A stretch of 13,146 nt of DNA, taken from contig JAEXVC010000121.1 of assembly GCA_023406715.1 (NCBI GenBank), positions 1 through 13,146 on the forward strand, written 5' to 3'. The DNA comes from Bacteroidota bacterium (GTDB taxonomy: Bacteria; Bacteroidota; Bacteroidia; Bacteroidales; Tenuifilaceae). The notes under the pieces were generated by a model. It did no database searches. It saw only the letters and a list, made by a program, of their open reading frames with translations, and was not told the origin of the DNA. Numbering within the stretch: position 1 is the stretch's first letter; each line of letters opens with the position of its first letter. The position numbers and the translations under genes were made by a program. Positions 1 to 7,438 of this stretch are shown here, one piece after another.

Positions 1-375
1 AATAACGCACCACCCCAACAACAGATTGACGATTTACTTTTTGCAAACATCAATGTAAAGCATTCAAAATCCAACGCAATAGTTTTTGCTAAGAATAGAC
101 AGCTTATTGCGAGTGGAGTAGGTCAAACATCAAGGGTCGATGCTGTTAAGCAGGCTATCGATAAAGCGCATAACTTCAACTTCGATTTGAATGGTGCAGT
201 TATGGCTTCGGATGCTTTCTTTCCTTTCCCCGATAGCGTTGAGATAGCATCAAAGGCTGGCGTTAATGCCGTTATTCAGCCTGGTGGCTCGGTAAAAGAC
301 CAGGAGAGTATCGACTATTGCAACAGCAATGGCATTGCAATGGTAATGACAGGAATAAGACACTTCAAACATTAA
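1..375 (+). CDS. purH: Bifunctional purine biosynthesis protein PurH, C-terminal part (5' end outside window)
   Basis: This is the last 124 codons of PurH, reading in frame from base 1 to a TAA stop. PurH catalyses the last two steps of IMP synthesis: AICAR formyl transfer from 10-formyl-THF, then IMP ring closure. Only the end of the AICAR transformylase domain is present. Recognisable conserved blocks are VKHSKSNAIVFAK near window residue 19, a GQTSRVDAV segment, GAVMASDAFFPFPDSVEIA, AVIQPGGSVKDQ, and the terminal MTGIRHFKH, all typical of the PurH C-terminus. The catalytic Lys-His motif and the cyclohydrolase domain lie upstream of the window. mreB follows after only 19 nt with no terminator between, so purH is probably read through into the mre genes, a neighbourhood common in Bacteroidota. 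A TTG at 187 is an internal Leu codon, not a start. Confidence 0.97.
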   Translation, partial: NNAPPQQQIDDLLFANINVKHSKSNAIVFAKNRQLIASGVGQTSRVDAVKQAIDKAHNFNFDLNGAVMASDAFFPFPDSVEIASKAGVNAVIQPGGSVKDQESIDYCNSNGIAMVMTGIRHFKH

Positions 376-394
376 AATATAATACTTTCAAGAT

Positions 395-1417
395 ATGGGA
401 CTTTTTTCATTTTTGACACAGGAATTGGCCATCGACTTGGGTACCGCCAATACCATCATTCTTTACAACGACAAAATTGTAGTGGACCAGCCTTCGATAG
501 TTGCCATTGACCATGCAACCGGAAAGATGATTGCAATTGGCGAGGAGGCTCGTGCAATGCACGGTAAAACTCACGAAAACATCAGAACCATTCGTCCATT
601 ACGCGACGGCGTTATTGCAGACTTCAACGCTGCAGAGCAGATGATTCGCGGTATGATTAAGATGATTAATACCAAGAATATGGTTTTTACCCCATCGCTC
701 CGTATGGTAATTGGTATTCCAAGCGGAAGTACTGAGGTGGAGATTCGTGCGGTTCGCGACTCATCGGAGCACGCTGGAGGTAGAGATGTTTATTTGATTT
801 ACGAGCCCATGGCAGCTGCACTGGGTATTGGCCTGGATGTTTTAGCGCCCGAAGGAAGCATGGTTGTTGACATAGGAGGTGGTACAACCGAGATTGCCGT
901 TATTGCCCTTGGAGGTATTGTTTGCAATAAATCGGTACGTATAGCAGGGGACGGTTTTACTTCCGATATTCAGGCATACATGCGTCATCAGCATAACGTG
1001 AAGATTGGTGAGCGTACTGCCGAGGATATTAAGATTCAGGTTGGTTCTGCATTGCCCGATTTGGATAACCCACCAGCTGATTTCATTGTACGTGGTCCAA
1101 ACCTTATGACAGCTTTGCCAATTGAGGTGCCGGTATCGTACCAAGAAATTGCGTACTGCTTGGATAAATCGCTTTCAAAGGTTGAATCTGCAATCTTTAA
1201 CGTGCTTGAGCAAACTCCACCTGAACTTTACGCCGATATCGTTCAAAAAGGTATTTACCTTGCTGGAGGTGGTGCGTTACTTCGCGGCTTGGATAAGCGA
1301 TTATCAGAAAAAGTTAATATACCATTCCACGTAGCCGAGGACCCATTGCACGCAGTGGCTCGCGGTACAGGAATCGCTTTGAAAAATGTAGATAAGTTCC
1401 CATTCCTAATGCGATAA
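395..1417 (+). CDS. mreB: Rod shape-determining protein MreB (bacterial actin)
   Basis: MreB is an actin-like ATPase whose membrane-bound filaments position the lateral-wall synthesis machinery. The 340-residue product is close to the usual length (E. coli about 347). The ATP-binding landmarks are all present: phosphate-1 loop DLGTANT (14-20), GIPSG (107-111), EPMAAALG (137-144), phosphate-2 loop DIGGGTTE (159-166) and the adenosine motif LAGGGALLRG (289-298). The short hydrophobic N-terminus MGLFSFL could serve as the membrane anchor; this is inferred. The ATG at 395 gives the expected MreB N-terminus. There is no obvious Shine-Dalgarno sequence, as is usual in this phylum. It sits 19 nt after purH and 37 nt before mreC. 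A perfect inverted repeat surrounds its stop codon and may affect transcript stability or the MreB:MreC ratio. No disruption is seen. Confidence 0.98.
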   Translation: MGLFSFLTQELAIDLGTANTIILYNDKIVVDQPSIVAIDHATGKMIAIGEEARAMHGKTHENIRTIRPLRDGVIADFNAAEQMIRGMIKMINTKNMVFTPSLRMVIGIPSGSTEVEIRAVRDSSEHAGGRDVYLIYEPMAAALGIGLDVLAPEGSMVVDIGGGTTEIAVIALGGIVCNKSVRIAGDGFTSDIQAYMRHQHNVKIGERTAEDIKIQVGSALPDLDNPPADFIVRGPNLMTALPIEVPVSYQEIAYCLDKSLSKVESAIFNVLEQTPPELYADIVQKGIYLAGGGALLRGLDKRLSEKVNIPFHVAEDPLHAVARGTGIALKNVDKFPFLMR

Positions 1418-1431
1418 TTTTTCGCATTAGG
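1405..1431 (+). promoter_or_regulatory. Perfect 9-bp inverted repeat (hairpin) enclosing the mreB stop codon
   Basis: CCTAATGCG at 1405-1413 is the exact reverse complement of CGCATTAGG at 1423-1431. The 9-nt loop at 1414-1422 contains the mreB TAA. Only three T residues follow, so it does not look like a full rho-independent terminator. Because the 5' arm is mreB coding sequence, a translating ribosome would melt it. A processing site, 3' stabiliser or partial attenuator between mreB and mreC is possible, as inference only. Confidence 0.6.
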
Positions 1432-1454
1432 TTTGAAACTAGTAAACTTTACCG

Positions 1455-2285
1455 ATGAACAATTTTATTCGATTCCTTGAGAGGTTTCACTTTGTAATAC
1501 TATTCATTCTGCTTTTTGCAATTTCGCTTTGGATGTACTTGGATACAACCTATTACCAAAAGGCACAGGTGGGTAGATTAACTAAGGGCATTTCTGGTGT
1601 TATTGCTGGACAGTTCAGCAATATTGGTCAGTACATGAACTTAAAACGTTCTAATATTGAACTTAAAATGGAGAATGTTGCCCTAAGGAATGAAATTGAA
1701 AGGCTAAAGGTTACCCTGGAAGAAAAAGGATTCTCAACAAGAATAGACAGCTTAAGTGGTGCCAGATATTTACATATTCCAGCAAGAGTAGTAAATAACT
1801 CAGTAAATCGTCAGCATAACTTTATAACCCTTAATGTTGGACTTGACGAAGGGATGAGCCAAGGAATGGGGATTGTTTGTAGCGATGGTGTAGTAGGGGT
1901 AGTAGCATCTGTTTCGCGCGATTTTTGCACAGTGATTTCCGTATTGAACACTGACCTCAAGATTTCGGCAAGACATCGTAAATCGGGCGTTTTTGGTTCT
2001 CTTTCGTGGGATGGGTTAAGTTATAGAGAGGTGGTTTTACGCGACGTTCCATTGCATGTTAATATTGCGCAAGGCGATACTATTGTTACCAGCGGTTTTT
2101 CTGCAATTTTTCCTCGGGATATTCCTATTGGCACAATTTCGGAATTTTATAAAAAGGACGGTAGTTTCTACACTATTCGGGTTTTGCTGTTGACAGATTT
2201 CAAACAGCTCGATTATGTTTATGCAGTAAAATCGTACGATAATCCAGAGATTACAAAAATTGAAATAAATAGTAAGAATGATTAA
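1455..2285 (+). CDS. mreC: Rod shape-determining protein MreC
   Basis: MreC is a bitopic inner-membrane protein that links MreB to PBP2/RodA and promotes the active state of PBP2. The 276-residue product has the standard layout: a short cytoplasmic start, one membrane segment at about 11-29, a periplasmic coiled coil at about 62-92 rich in Leu, Glu, Lys and Asn, then the two-part beta domain. Conserved MreC signatures are seen at 121-150 (HNFITLNVGLDEGMSQGMGI followed by GVVGVV) and 207-226 (GDTIVTSGF ... FPRDIPIG). The ATG start at 1455 gives a normal N-terminus. Its last 8 nt overlap mreD, implying translational coupling. The product is expected to face the periplasm. Nothing is missing or broken. 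Confidence 0.96.
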   Translation: MNNFIRFLERFHFVILFILLFAISLWMYLDTTYYQKAQVGRLTKGISGVIAGQFSNIGQYMNLKRSNIELKMENVALRNEIERLKVTLEEKGFSTRIDSLSGARYLHIPARVVNNSVNRQHNFITLNVGLDEGMSQGMGIVCSDGVVGVVASVSRDFCTVISVLNTDLKISARHRKSGVFGSLSWDGLSYREVVLRDVPLHVNIAQGDTIVTSGFSAIFPRDIPIGTISEFYKKDGSFYTIRVLLLTDFKQLDYVYAVKSYDNPEITKIEINSKND

Positions 2286-2787
2286 GCAGTTACCTCGTTA
2301 TCTTTTACTTTTCGTTGTACTAATTACCCTGCAGGTTTTGGTTTTTAACAACATAAACCTAAGCGGGTATATTAACCCTTATGTCTACGTTCTTTTCATT
2401 CTGCTTCTTCCATTTAGTATTCCTAATTGGATTTTGTTAATCATTGGTTTTTTCACTGGCTTTACTGTCGATTACTATATGAATACCTTGGGCTTGCACA
2501 CATCCGCATCGGTGCTTCTCACTTTTGTTCGACCCACTGTTCTTTCGTGGATGAGTTACCGCGACGATTTGGATAGGTTCGACTCCCCTGGAATTGGAAG
2601 TAGCGGTTTGGAATGGTTTCTTCGATATGCAGTAATATCAGTGCTTATTCATCATACAGCATTATTTATTTTAGAAACATTCTCGTTTTATCATTTCCAT
2701 ATCACTTTACTCAGAATAATTTTGAGTACTCTTTTTACAACATTATTCATTGTGTTATTTGAACTTGTACGTTCAGGTAGAAAGTAG
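2278..2787 (+). CDS. mreD: Rod shape-determining protein MreD
   Basis: MreD is a small polytopic inner-membrane member of the elongation complex. The product is 169 residues and very hydrophobic, with about five membrane segments (roughly 8-25, 33-48, 50-66, 112-134 and 141-164). The family's recognisable stretch is at 57-86, with an Asp-Tyr-Tyr after GFFTGFTV, then LGLHTSASV and FVRP. The segment NNINLSGYINPYVYVLF at 24-40 is typical of Bacteroidota MreD. The ATG at 2278 lies inside the end of mreC (8-nt overlap), so translation is probably coupled. The penicillin-binding protein gene follows 7 nt later. Assignment rests on both sequence and position; MreD is poorly conserved between phyla. 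Confidence 0.93.
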   Translation: MIKQLPRYLLLFVVLITLQVLVFNNINLSGYINPYVYVLFILLLPFSIPNWILLIIGFFTGFTVDYYMNTLGLHTSASVLLTFVRPTVLSWMSYRDDLDRFDSPGIGSSGLEWFLRYAVISVLIHHTALFILETFSFYHFHITLLRIILSTLFTTLFIVLFELVRSGRK

Positions 2788-2794
2788 GTAACCC

Positions 2795-4648
2795 GTGCAG
2801 CTGAATATAACAACCGACAAAAAGTACATTATTTCAGGGATTATAATCCTTGTCTTTGTAGTCATAATTATAAAACTATTCTACATTCAGGTTGTTGATA
2901 GCCGTTACAAGTTCTCGGCAAACAACAACGTGCTCCGTTACATTACCCAGTACCCTGCACGAGGACTCATATTCGATAGAAATGGCGGTTTATTGGTAGC
3001 CAATCAGGTGGTTTACGATTTACTGATTGTGAAGAACCAGGTAAAACCTTTCGATACTCTGGAATTTGCATCAATGTTAGGATTCACAGCTGAGCAGGTG
3101 AAAGATGCGTTTGAACAAGTTCGTAGGCAAAAAGGTTATTCTCCCCGCAAATCGGTAGTACTGCTAAAGCAAATATCGGATTCATCGTATGCTCGTTTGC
3201 AGGAAGTACTTTACAAGTATCAGGGTTTTGAGGTACAGCCCCGTACGGTGCGAACTTACCCTCGCAGAATTGCAGGTCACCTTTTCGGTTATGTTGGTGA
3301 GGTTGATGAGTCTGTAGTAAAGGAGCAACCCTACTATCAACAGGGCGATTATATTGGGATTAACGGGATGGAGAAATACTATGAGAATGAGCTCCGTGGC
3401 GTTAAGGGCGTCAATATATTTATGGTTGATGTGCATAACCGCATAAAAGGCCCTTACGAGGAGGGACGTTTCGATTCCATAGCCAAGGTTGGTAAAAATC
3501 TTATATCGACAATTGATGCTGACTTACAGGAGTACGGCGAAAAGTTAATGATTAATAAGATTGGTAGTGTTGTGGCTATTGAACCTAAAACTGGGGAAGT
3601 TTTGGCCATGATTTCCAGTCCAACCTATAATCCTGAGTTGCTTGTTGGTAGGGATAGAGCGGATAATTTTAGAAATCTACAAAACGATTCGCTTAAACCA
3701 ATCTTCAACCGTTCAATAATGGCACTTTACCCTCCGGGGTCAACGTTTAAGGTTGTAAATGCGCTTATTGGTTTGCAGGAAGGGGTTGTTTCTCCCTCAA
3801 CCCGGTATGCATGCTATGGTGGATATACTGTTGGACGGGGTGTTGGATGTCATAATCATCCTTCGCCATTAGACCTTGAGCATTCAATAGCATCATCATG
3901 CAATACCTATTATTGTCATGTCTTTAGAAATATTATTGATAAACGAGAGTATGGTTCTATTGAGAATGGCTTTAACAACTGGAAAAACCATGTTGGGTCA
4001 TTTGGATATGGTAATAAATTAGGAATTGATTTACCAAATGAGTCCAAAGGAATAGTCCCTTCAGTTAATTTCTACAATAAGTATTTCCGAAAAGGTGGCT
4101 GGAGTTCGTTAACTATTATTTCGCTTTCAATTGGTCAAGGAGAACTTGCTGCAACTCCATTGCAGATGGCAAATTTGGTTTCAACCATTGCAAATAAGGG
4201 ATATTACTATACTCCTCATATTGTAAAAGATATTGAAGGAAGTGAGGAGGTTGACCCTAGGTTTTACGAAAAGCATACCACTTCCATTGACTCTAGTTGG
4301 TACAAGTATATTATTGAGGGAATGGATTTGGCAGTGAATTGTGAGCCTGGAGGAGGCGGAACTGCCCGAATTGCCGCAATACCTGATATTAGAATCTGTG
4401 GAAAAACAGGAACATCTCAGAATCCCCATGGGGCAGACCATTCGGTGTTTTTTGCCTTTGCGCCAAAGGATGACCCCAAGATTGCCATAGCAGTTTATGT
4501 GGAGAATGCAGGCTTTGGTGCAACTTGGGCTGCGCCAATTGCAAGTTTAATGATTGAGAAATATTTGAAAGATTCTATATCCAGACCATATTTAGAGGAG
4601 TATTTATTAAAAGCAAACTTATTAGACCGTCGTGCAAAAAGGAAATAA
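2795..4648 (+). CDS. mrdA: Peptidoglycan D,D-transpeptidase PBP2 (elongation-specific, class B PBP)
   Basis: PBP2 crosslinks peptidoglycan strands made by RodA during cell elongation and is a beta-lactam target. The 617-residue product has an N-terminal membrane anchor (about 12-30) and then the pedestal/dimerisation domain, containing PARGLIFDRNG (54-64). The transpeptidase domain carries all three catalytic motifs: S316-TFK in PPGSTFK, SCN at 368-370, and KTG at 537-539. Length and order match the family. A segment rich in Cys and His (C340, C352, H353, H355) precedes the SxN motif. Translation starts at a GTG (2795), which is the only start that includes the whole membrane anchor; mreD ends 7 nt upstream. 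The 3' end overlaps rodA by 17 nt, consistent with the cognate SEDS-PBP pair being made together. Confidence 0.97.
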   Translation: MQLNITTDKKYIISGIIILVFVVIIIKLFYIQVVDSRYKFSANNNVLRYITQYPARGLIFDRNGGLLVANQVVYDLLIVKNQVKPFDTLEFASMLGFTAEQVKDAFEQVRRQKGYSPRKSVVLLKQISDSSYARLQEVLYKYQGFEVQPRTVRTYPRRIAGHLFGYVGEVDESVVKEQPYYQQGDYIGINGMEKYYENELRGVKGVNIFMVDVHNRIKGPYEEGRFDSIAKVGKNLISTIDADLQEYGEKLMINKIGSVVAIEPKTGEVLAMISSPTYNPELLVGRDRADNFRNLQNDSLKPIFNRSIMALYPPGSTFKVVNALIGLQEGVVSPSTRYACYGGYTVGRGVGCHNHPSPLDLEHSIASSCNTYYCHVFRNIIDKREYGSIENGFNNWKNHVGSFGYGNKLGIDLPNESKGIVPSVNFYNKYFRKGGWSSLTIISLSIGQGELAATPLQMANLVSTIANKGYYYTPHIVKDIEGSEEVDPRFYEKHTTSIDSSWYKYIIEGMDLAVNCEPGGGGTARIAAIPDIRICGKTGTSQNPHGADHSVFFAFAPKDDPKIAIAVYVENAGFGATWAAPIASLMIEKYLKDSISRPYLEEYLLKANLLDRRAKRK

Positions 4649-6050
4649 ACTGGTAAACAACCTCGATTGGACTACAATATTCATTTATATCCTTTTGGTA
4701 TTAATGGGTTGGATGAATATTTACGCTGCCGTTTATAGCGAGGAGCATAGTAGCATTCTTGACTTTAGTCAACGTTATGGAAAACAGTTGGTTTGGATTC
4801 TATTTGCTTTTATAATAGCCACTGTGATAATGCTGAGCGATACGCGGTTGTACATGGTTTTCTCATACCTAATTTATGGTTTGGTCATTGCATTACTTCT
4901 CGGGACACTATTACTGGGGAAAACAGTTAATGCCTCAAAATCTTGGCTACAGATAGGCTCGTTTGGCTTACAACCTGCCGAGTTCGCAAAATTTGCTACT
5001 GCGCTTGCCCTTGCTAGGTTGATGGGACCTTACGGTTTTAAACTTAACAATATCCGGTCCTACTTAATGGTTTTTGTATTGATTGCCGTTCCAGCAGGGA
5101 TTATATTATTGCAAAATGATACGGGCTCTGCGCTAGTTTTTGGTTCATTTATCTTTATTCTATACCGTGAAGGTTTACCTGGTTGGATTTTAGCCTTTTT
5201 GATTTTTGTAGTATTATTATTTATCGTAACACTTATATACAATCCTGTATCCATAGTTGTTTTTCTATATATACTCACTTTAGTAATTTTTATACTTCAA
5301 ACAAGAAAGTATAAGGATTCATTCCGATTGACTTTTGGATTGGTTGGAATGGGTTTGTTAATGTACCTCGCTTCTGAACTATTTGATTTCAAAATTCCAA
5401 CTACATACTATTTCTTCATTCCAATTACCGTTGGGATTATTATTGCTTTTGTGTATGGTTTTGCCAATCGGTTTAAGCAGGCATACATTTGGGCTGCATT
5501 TTTAACTGTGGCAATTGCTATGTCGTTGTCTGTGGATTACGTTTTTCATAATGTGCTAGATGTTCATCATCAAAAACGTATAAACGATTTGTTAGGGATT
5601 GAGTCCGACCCGCTTGGTTGGGGCTATAATGTTAACCAATCAAAAATAGCCATTGGTTCGGGTGGTTTTATAGGTAAAGGATACCTTGCAGGCACTCAAA
5701 CCAAGTACAACTTTGTTCCAGAGCAAAGCACCGATTTTATTTTCTGCACTGTAGGTGAGGAGTGGGGATTTTTGGGTTCAACAGCCGTTTTAGGGCTATT
5801 TCTTTACCTTTTGCTCAGATTAATTCGGATTGCGGAACGCCAACGTGAGGGTTTTGCTAGGGTTTACGGTTATGGAGTTGTGTCGGTTTTATTCTTTCAT
5901 ATTGTCGTAAATGTTGGGATGACGGCGGGCGTATTCCCTGTTATTGGAATTCCGCTACCATTCTTTAGCTATGGAGGCTCCTCGCTATGGGCTTTTACAA
6001 TACTGCTGTTTATTCTTCTGAAGTTTGATTCCGACAGGTTTGGGCATTAA
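4632..6050 (+). CDS. rodA: SEDS-family peptidoglycan glycosyltransferase RodA
   Basis: RodA polymerises lipid II into glycan strands at the inner membrane and works with PBP2. Conserved SEDS blocks are present: LQPAEFAKFA (113-122), QNDTGSALVF (161-170), DPLGWGYNVNQSKIAIGSGG (326-345), PEQSTDFIF (363-371) and PFFSYGGSS (443-451). D326 corresponds to the essential SEDS aspartate, by alignment from memory. At 472 residues it is about 100 longer than E. coli RodA; the extra length lies at about 200-310 and appears to add membrane segments, as in other Bacteroidota RodA proteins. The GTG at 4632 overlaps PBP2 by 17 nt. A CTG at 4650 after an AAGGA is a less likely alternative start. The gene ends tail-to-tail with acpH, sharing TTAA. 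Confidence 0.97.
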   Translation: MQKGNKLVNNLDWTTIFIYILLVLMGWMNIYAAVYSEEHSSILDFSQRYGKQLVWILFAFIIATVIMLSDTRLYMVFSYLIYGLVIALLLGTLLLGKTVNASKSWLQIGSFGLQPAEFAKFATALALARLMGPYGFKLNNIRSYLMVFVLIAVPAGIILLQNDTGSALVFGSFIFILYREGLPGWILAFLIFVVLLFIVTLIYNPVSIVVFLYILTLVIFILQTRKYKDSFRLTFGLVGMGLLMYLASELFDFKIPTTYYFFIPITVGIIIAFVYGFANRFKQAYIWAAFLTVAIAMSLSVDYVFHNVLDVHHQKRINDLLGIESDPLGWGYNVNQSKIAIGSGGFIGKGYLAGTQTKYNFVPEQSTDFIFCTVGEEWGFLGSTAVLGLFLYLLLRLIRIAERQREGFARVYGYGVVSVLFFHIVVNVGMTAGVFPVIGIPLPFFSYGGSSLWAFTILLFILLKFDSDRFGH

Positions 6051-6637
6051 CCCAACTGAATGCCAAAATCATTTTGTGAAAGTTCCACTAAATCTGCAAA
6101 AAGCAGATTAAAATGTGTTTTGAATAGTTCTACATTTGAGTTTAATTGAGCAATTGCGTAGTCTGCTTTTCCGGGTAGGGATGAGTGGTTACTCATAATT
6201 TCCAATGCTCTATGTATTCCCTCTGTCGATTTATAGCTGTAAAGTCGATTACTTTGAATCATAAACGGCAGGAATCTGCGCACCTCTTGTGGTAACAAAT
6301 TGTAGTTTTGCAGCATCTGCATATAAAAAGTTCGGGTGAAGTTTTTTAGTTCTCGGCTCGAGTAGCGCTCCCATTCATTTGCAAGTATATAATCGAACAG
6401 CACATCGGAAACAACACCAGAGTAACGCCCTAGTTCCGGTTTTAGTAGTTCGCTGCAAATTTTTGTTGACGGATGCGAATCGGTTAAACTATCAATAGCC
6501 CTGTGTAGCTTTATTCCAAGTTGAACCTTCGGGGGGTAATTTTCGAACTTTCGCCCCTTTACATAATCGCCAATAAAGTTACCAAGCCTGATTTCAACAT
6601 CGCTTCCCGATAAGTAAAGATGAGCAAGAAAATTCAT
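6047..6637 (-). CDS. acpH: Acyl carrier protein phosphodiesterase, AcpH-like (DUF479)
   Basis: AcpH removes the 4'-phosphopantetheine arm from holo-ACP and, in E. coli, is a metal-dependent non-canonical member of the HD phosphatase family. The 196-residue product is nearly the E. coli length (193). Family motifs are MNFLAHLYLS at the start, GNFIGDYVKG (19-28), LHRAIDSLTDSHP (44-56), and RYSGVVSDVLFDYILA (71-86). The position that is Asp-His in E. coli AcpH is Asp-Tyr here (D82-Y83), so activity is less certain than family membership. It is the last gene of a minus-strand operon, 17 nt after lpxH. Its stop codon overlaps the rodA stop by four bases. The physiological role of AcpH in Bacteroidota is not known to me. 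Confidence 0.85.
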   Translation of the reverse strand: MNFLAHLYLSGSDVEIRLGNFIGDYVKGRKFENYPPKVQLGIKLHRAIDSLTDSHPSTKICSELLKPELGRYSGVVSDVLFDYILANEWERYSSRELKNFTRTFYMQMLQNYNLLPQEVRRFLPFMIQSNRLYSYKSTEGIHRALEIMSNHSSLPGKADYAIAQLNSNVELFKTHFNLLFADLVELSQNDFGIQLG

Positions 6638-6654
6638 TAAGTAATTATGTTGGG

Positions 6655-7437
6655 TTATAGTTTTACAGAATCTATAACCTCGTCGGCTTCATTTTGTTTA
6701 TAACGCATCAATTTAAATGATTCTCCATCCCATACTGAGTAAGTGTTGCTAACAAGCCAATCGCCTAGTACAACCAAGTTTGATTGTTTTTCGAGAGGGT
6801 AAATTATTGGCGAATGCCAGTGACCGTATATAAAGAAATCGTAATGTTCCTTTTCTAATGTTAGTCTCGAAAATTTTGTTATCTGTTCATTTTCACCCCT
6901 GAATACATGGGTAATTTCCTTTGAGTACCTGCTGCTAACGCTCCATTGGTTGCCAAACCATAACGAGAAGTTTGGGTGTATTTTTGAGAACATCCACTGC
7001 AGGGTAGGGCTGGTGAATATTCTTTTTAGTAGTTTATATCCTGGGTCTCCAGGTCCCAATCCGTCGCCATGTGCCAATAAAAACTTTTTACCGTAAAACT
7101 CTTTAATTATTGGCTTGTGATGTACTTCTACTCCAAGTTCTTTTGGAAAATAATCGAACATCCAAACATCGTGATTGCCTGTAAAGAAATGAACTGGCAC
7201 GCCTTTATCCACTAAGCAGGCTATTTTTCCTAAAAAACGAGTGTAACCTTTGGGTACAACTCTTCGGTACTCGAACCAGAAATCAAAAATATCTCCTAAA
7301 AGATATAGTTCTCCAACATCATCGCTAATGCTATCGAGCCAACTATTGAACAGTTTTTCGCGAGGAAGACTTTCGCTTAAGGTTGGCAAGCCCAAATGCA
7401 AATCCGATGCAAAATATATCTTTTTGTTGCTGGTCAT
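6655..7437 (-). CDS. lpxH: UDP-2,3-diacylglucosamine diphosphatase LpxH (calcineurin-like phosphoesterase)
   Basis: LpxH cleaves the pyrophosphate of UDP-2,3-diacylglucosamine to give lipid X and UMP, the fourth step of lipid A synthesis, at the inner face of the cytoplasmic membrane. The 260-residue product has the full di-metal phosphoesterase set in order: SDLHLG (D12, H14), LGDIFDFW (D49), FTGNHD (N88, H89), AHGDGLGPGDPGY (H123), and GHWH (205-208). E. coli LpxH is about 240 residues; the longer form with HGDGLGPGDPGYKLLKRIF (123-141) is what I recall of Bacteroidota LpxH-type enzymes. There is no signal peptide. It begins one base after the upstream lipoprotein gene stops, so the two are co-transcribed. 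Other UDP-sugar pyrophosphatases of this fold exist, but LpxH is the best call. Confidence 0.88.
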   Translation of the reverse strand: MTSNKKIYFASDLHLGLPTLSESLPREKLFNSWLDSISDDVGELYLLGDIFDFWFEYRRVVPKGYTRFLGKIACLVDKGVPVHFFTGNHDVWMFDYFPKELGVEVHHKPIIKEFYGKKFLLAHGDGLGPGDPGYKLLKRIFTSPTLQWMFSKIHPNFSLWFGNQWSVSSRYSKEITHVFRGENEQITKFSRLTLEKEHYDFFIYGHWHSPIIYPLEKQSNLVVLGDWLVSNTYSVWDGESFKLMRYKQNEADEVIDSVKL

Positions 7438-7438
7438 A

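Noticed and set aside
187..375. Short open frame starting at TTG 187
   Set aside because: It is the in-frame tail of purH; the reading frame is open to base 1 and continues the PurH domain.
842..1144. Open frame on the minus strand inside mreB
   Set aside because: It is a shadow of mreB: its translation has no recognisable motif and the plus frame is fully explained by MreB.
1405..1431. Reading the mreB-end inverted repeat as a rho-independent terminator
   Set aside because: Only three T residues follow the stem and the essential partners mreC to rodA lie immediately downstream.
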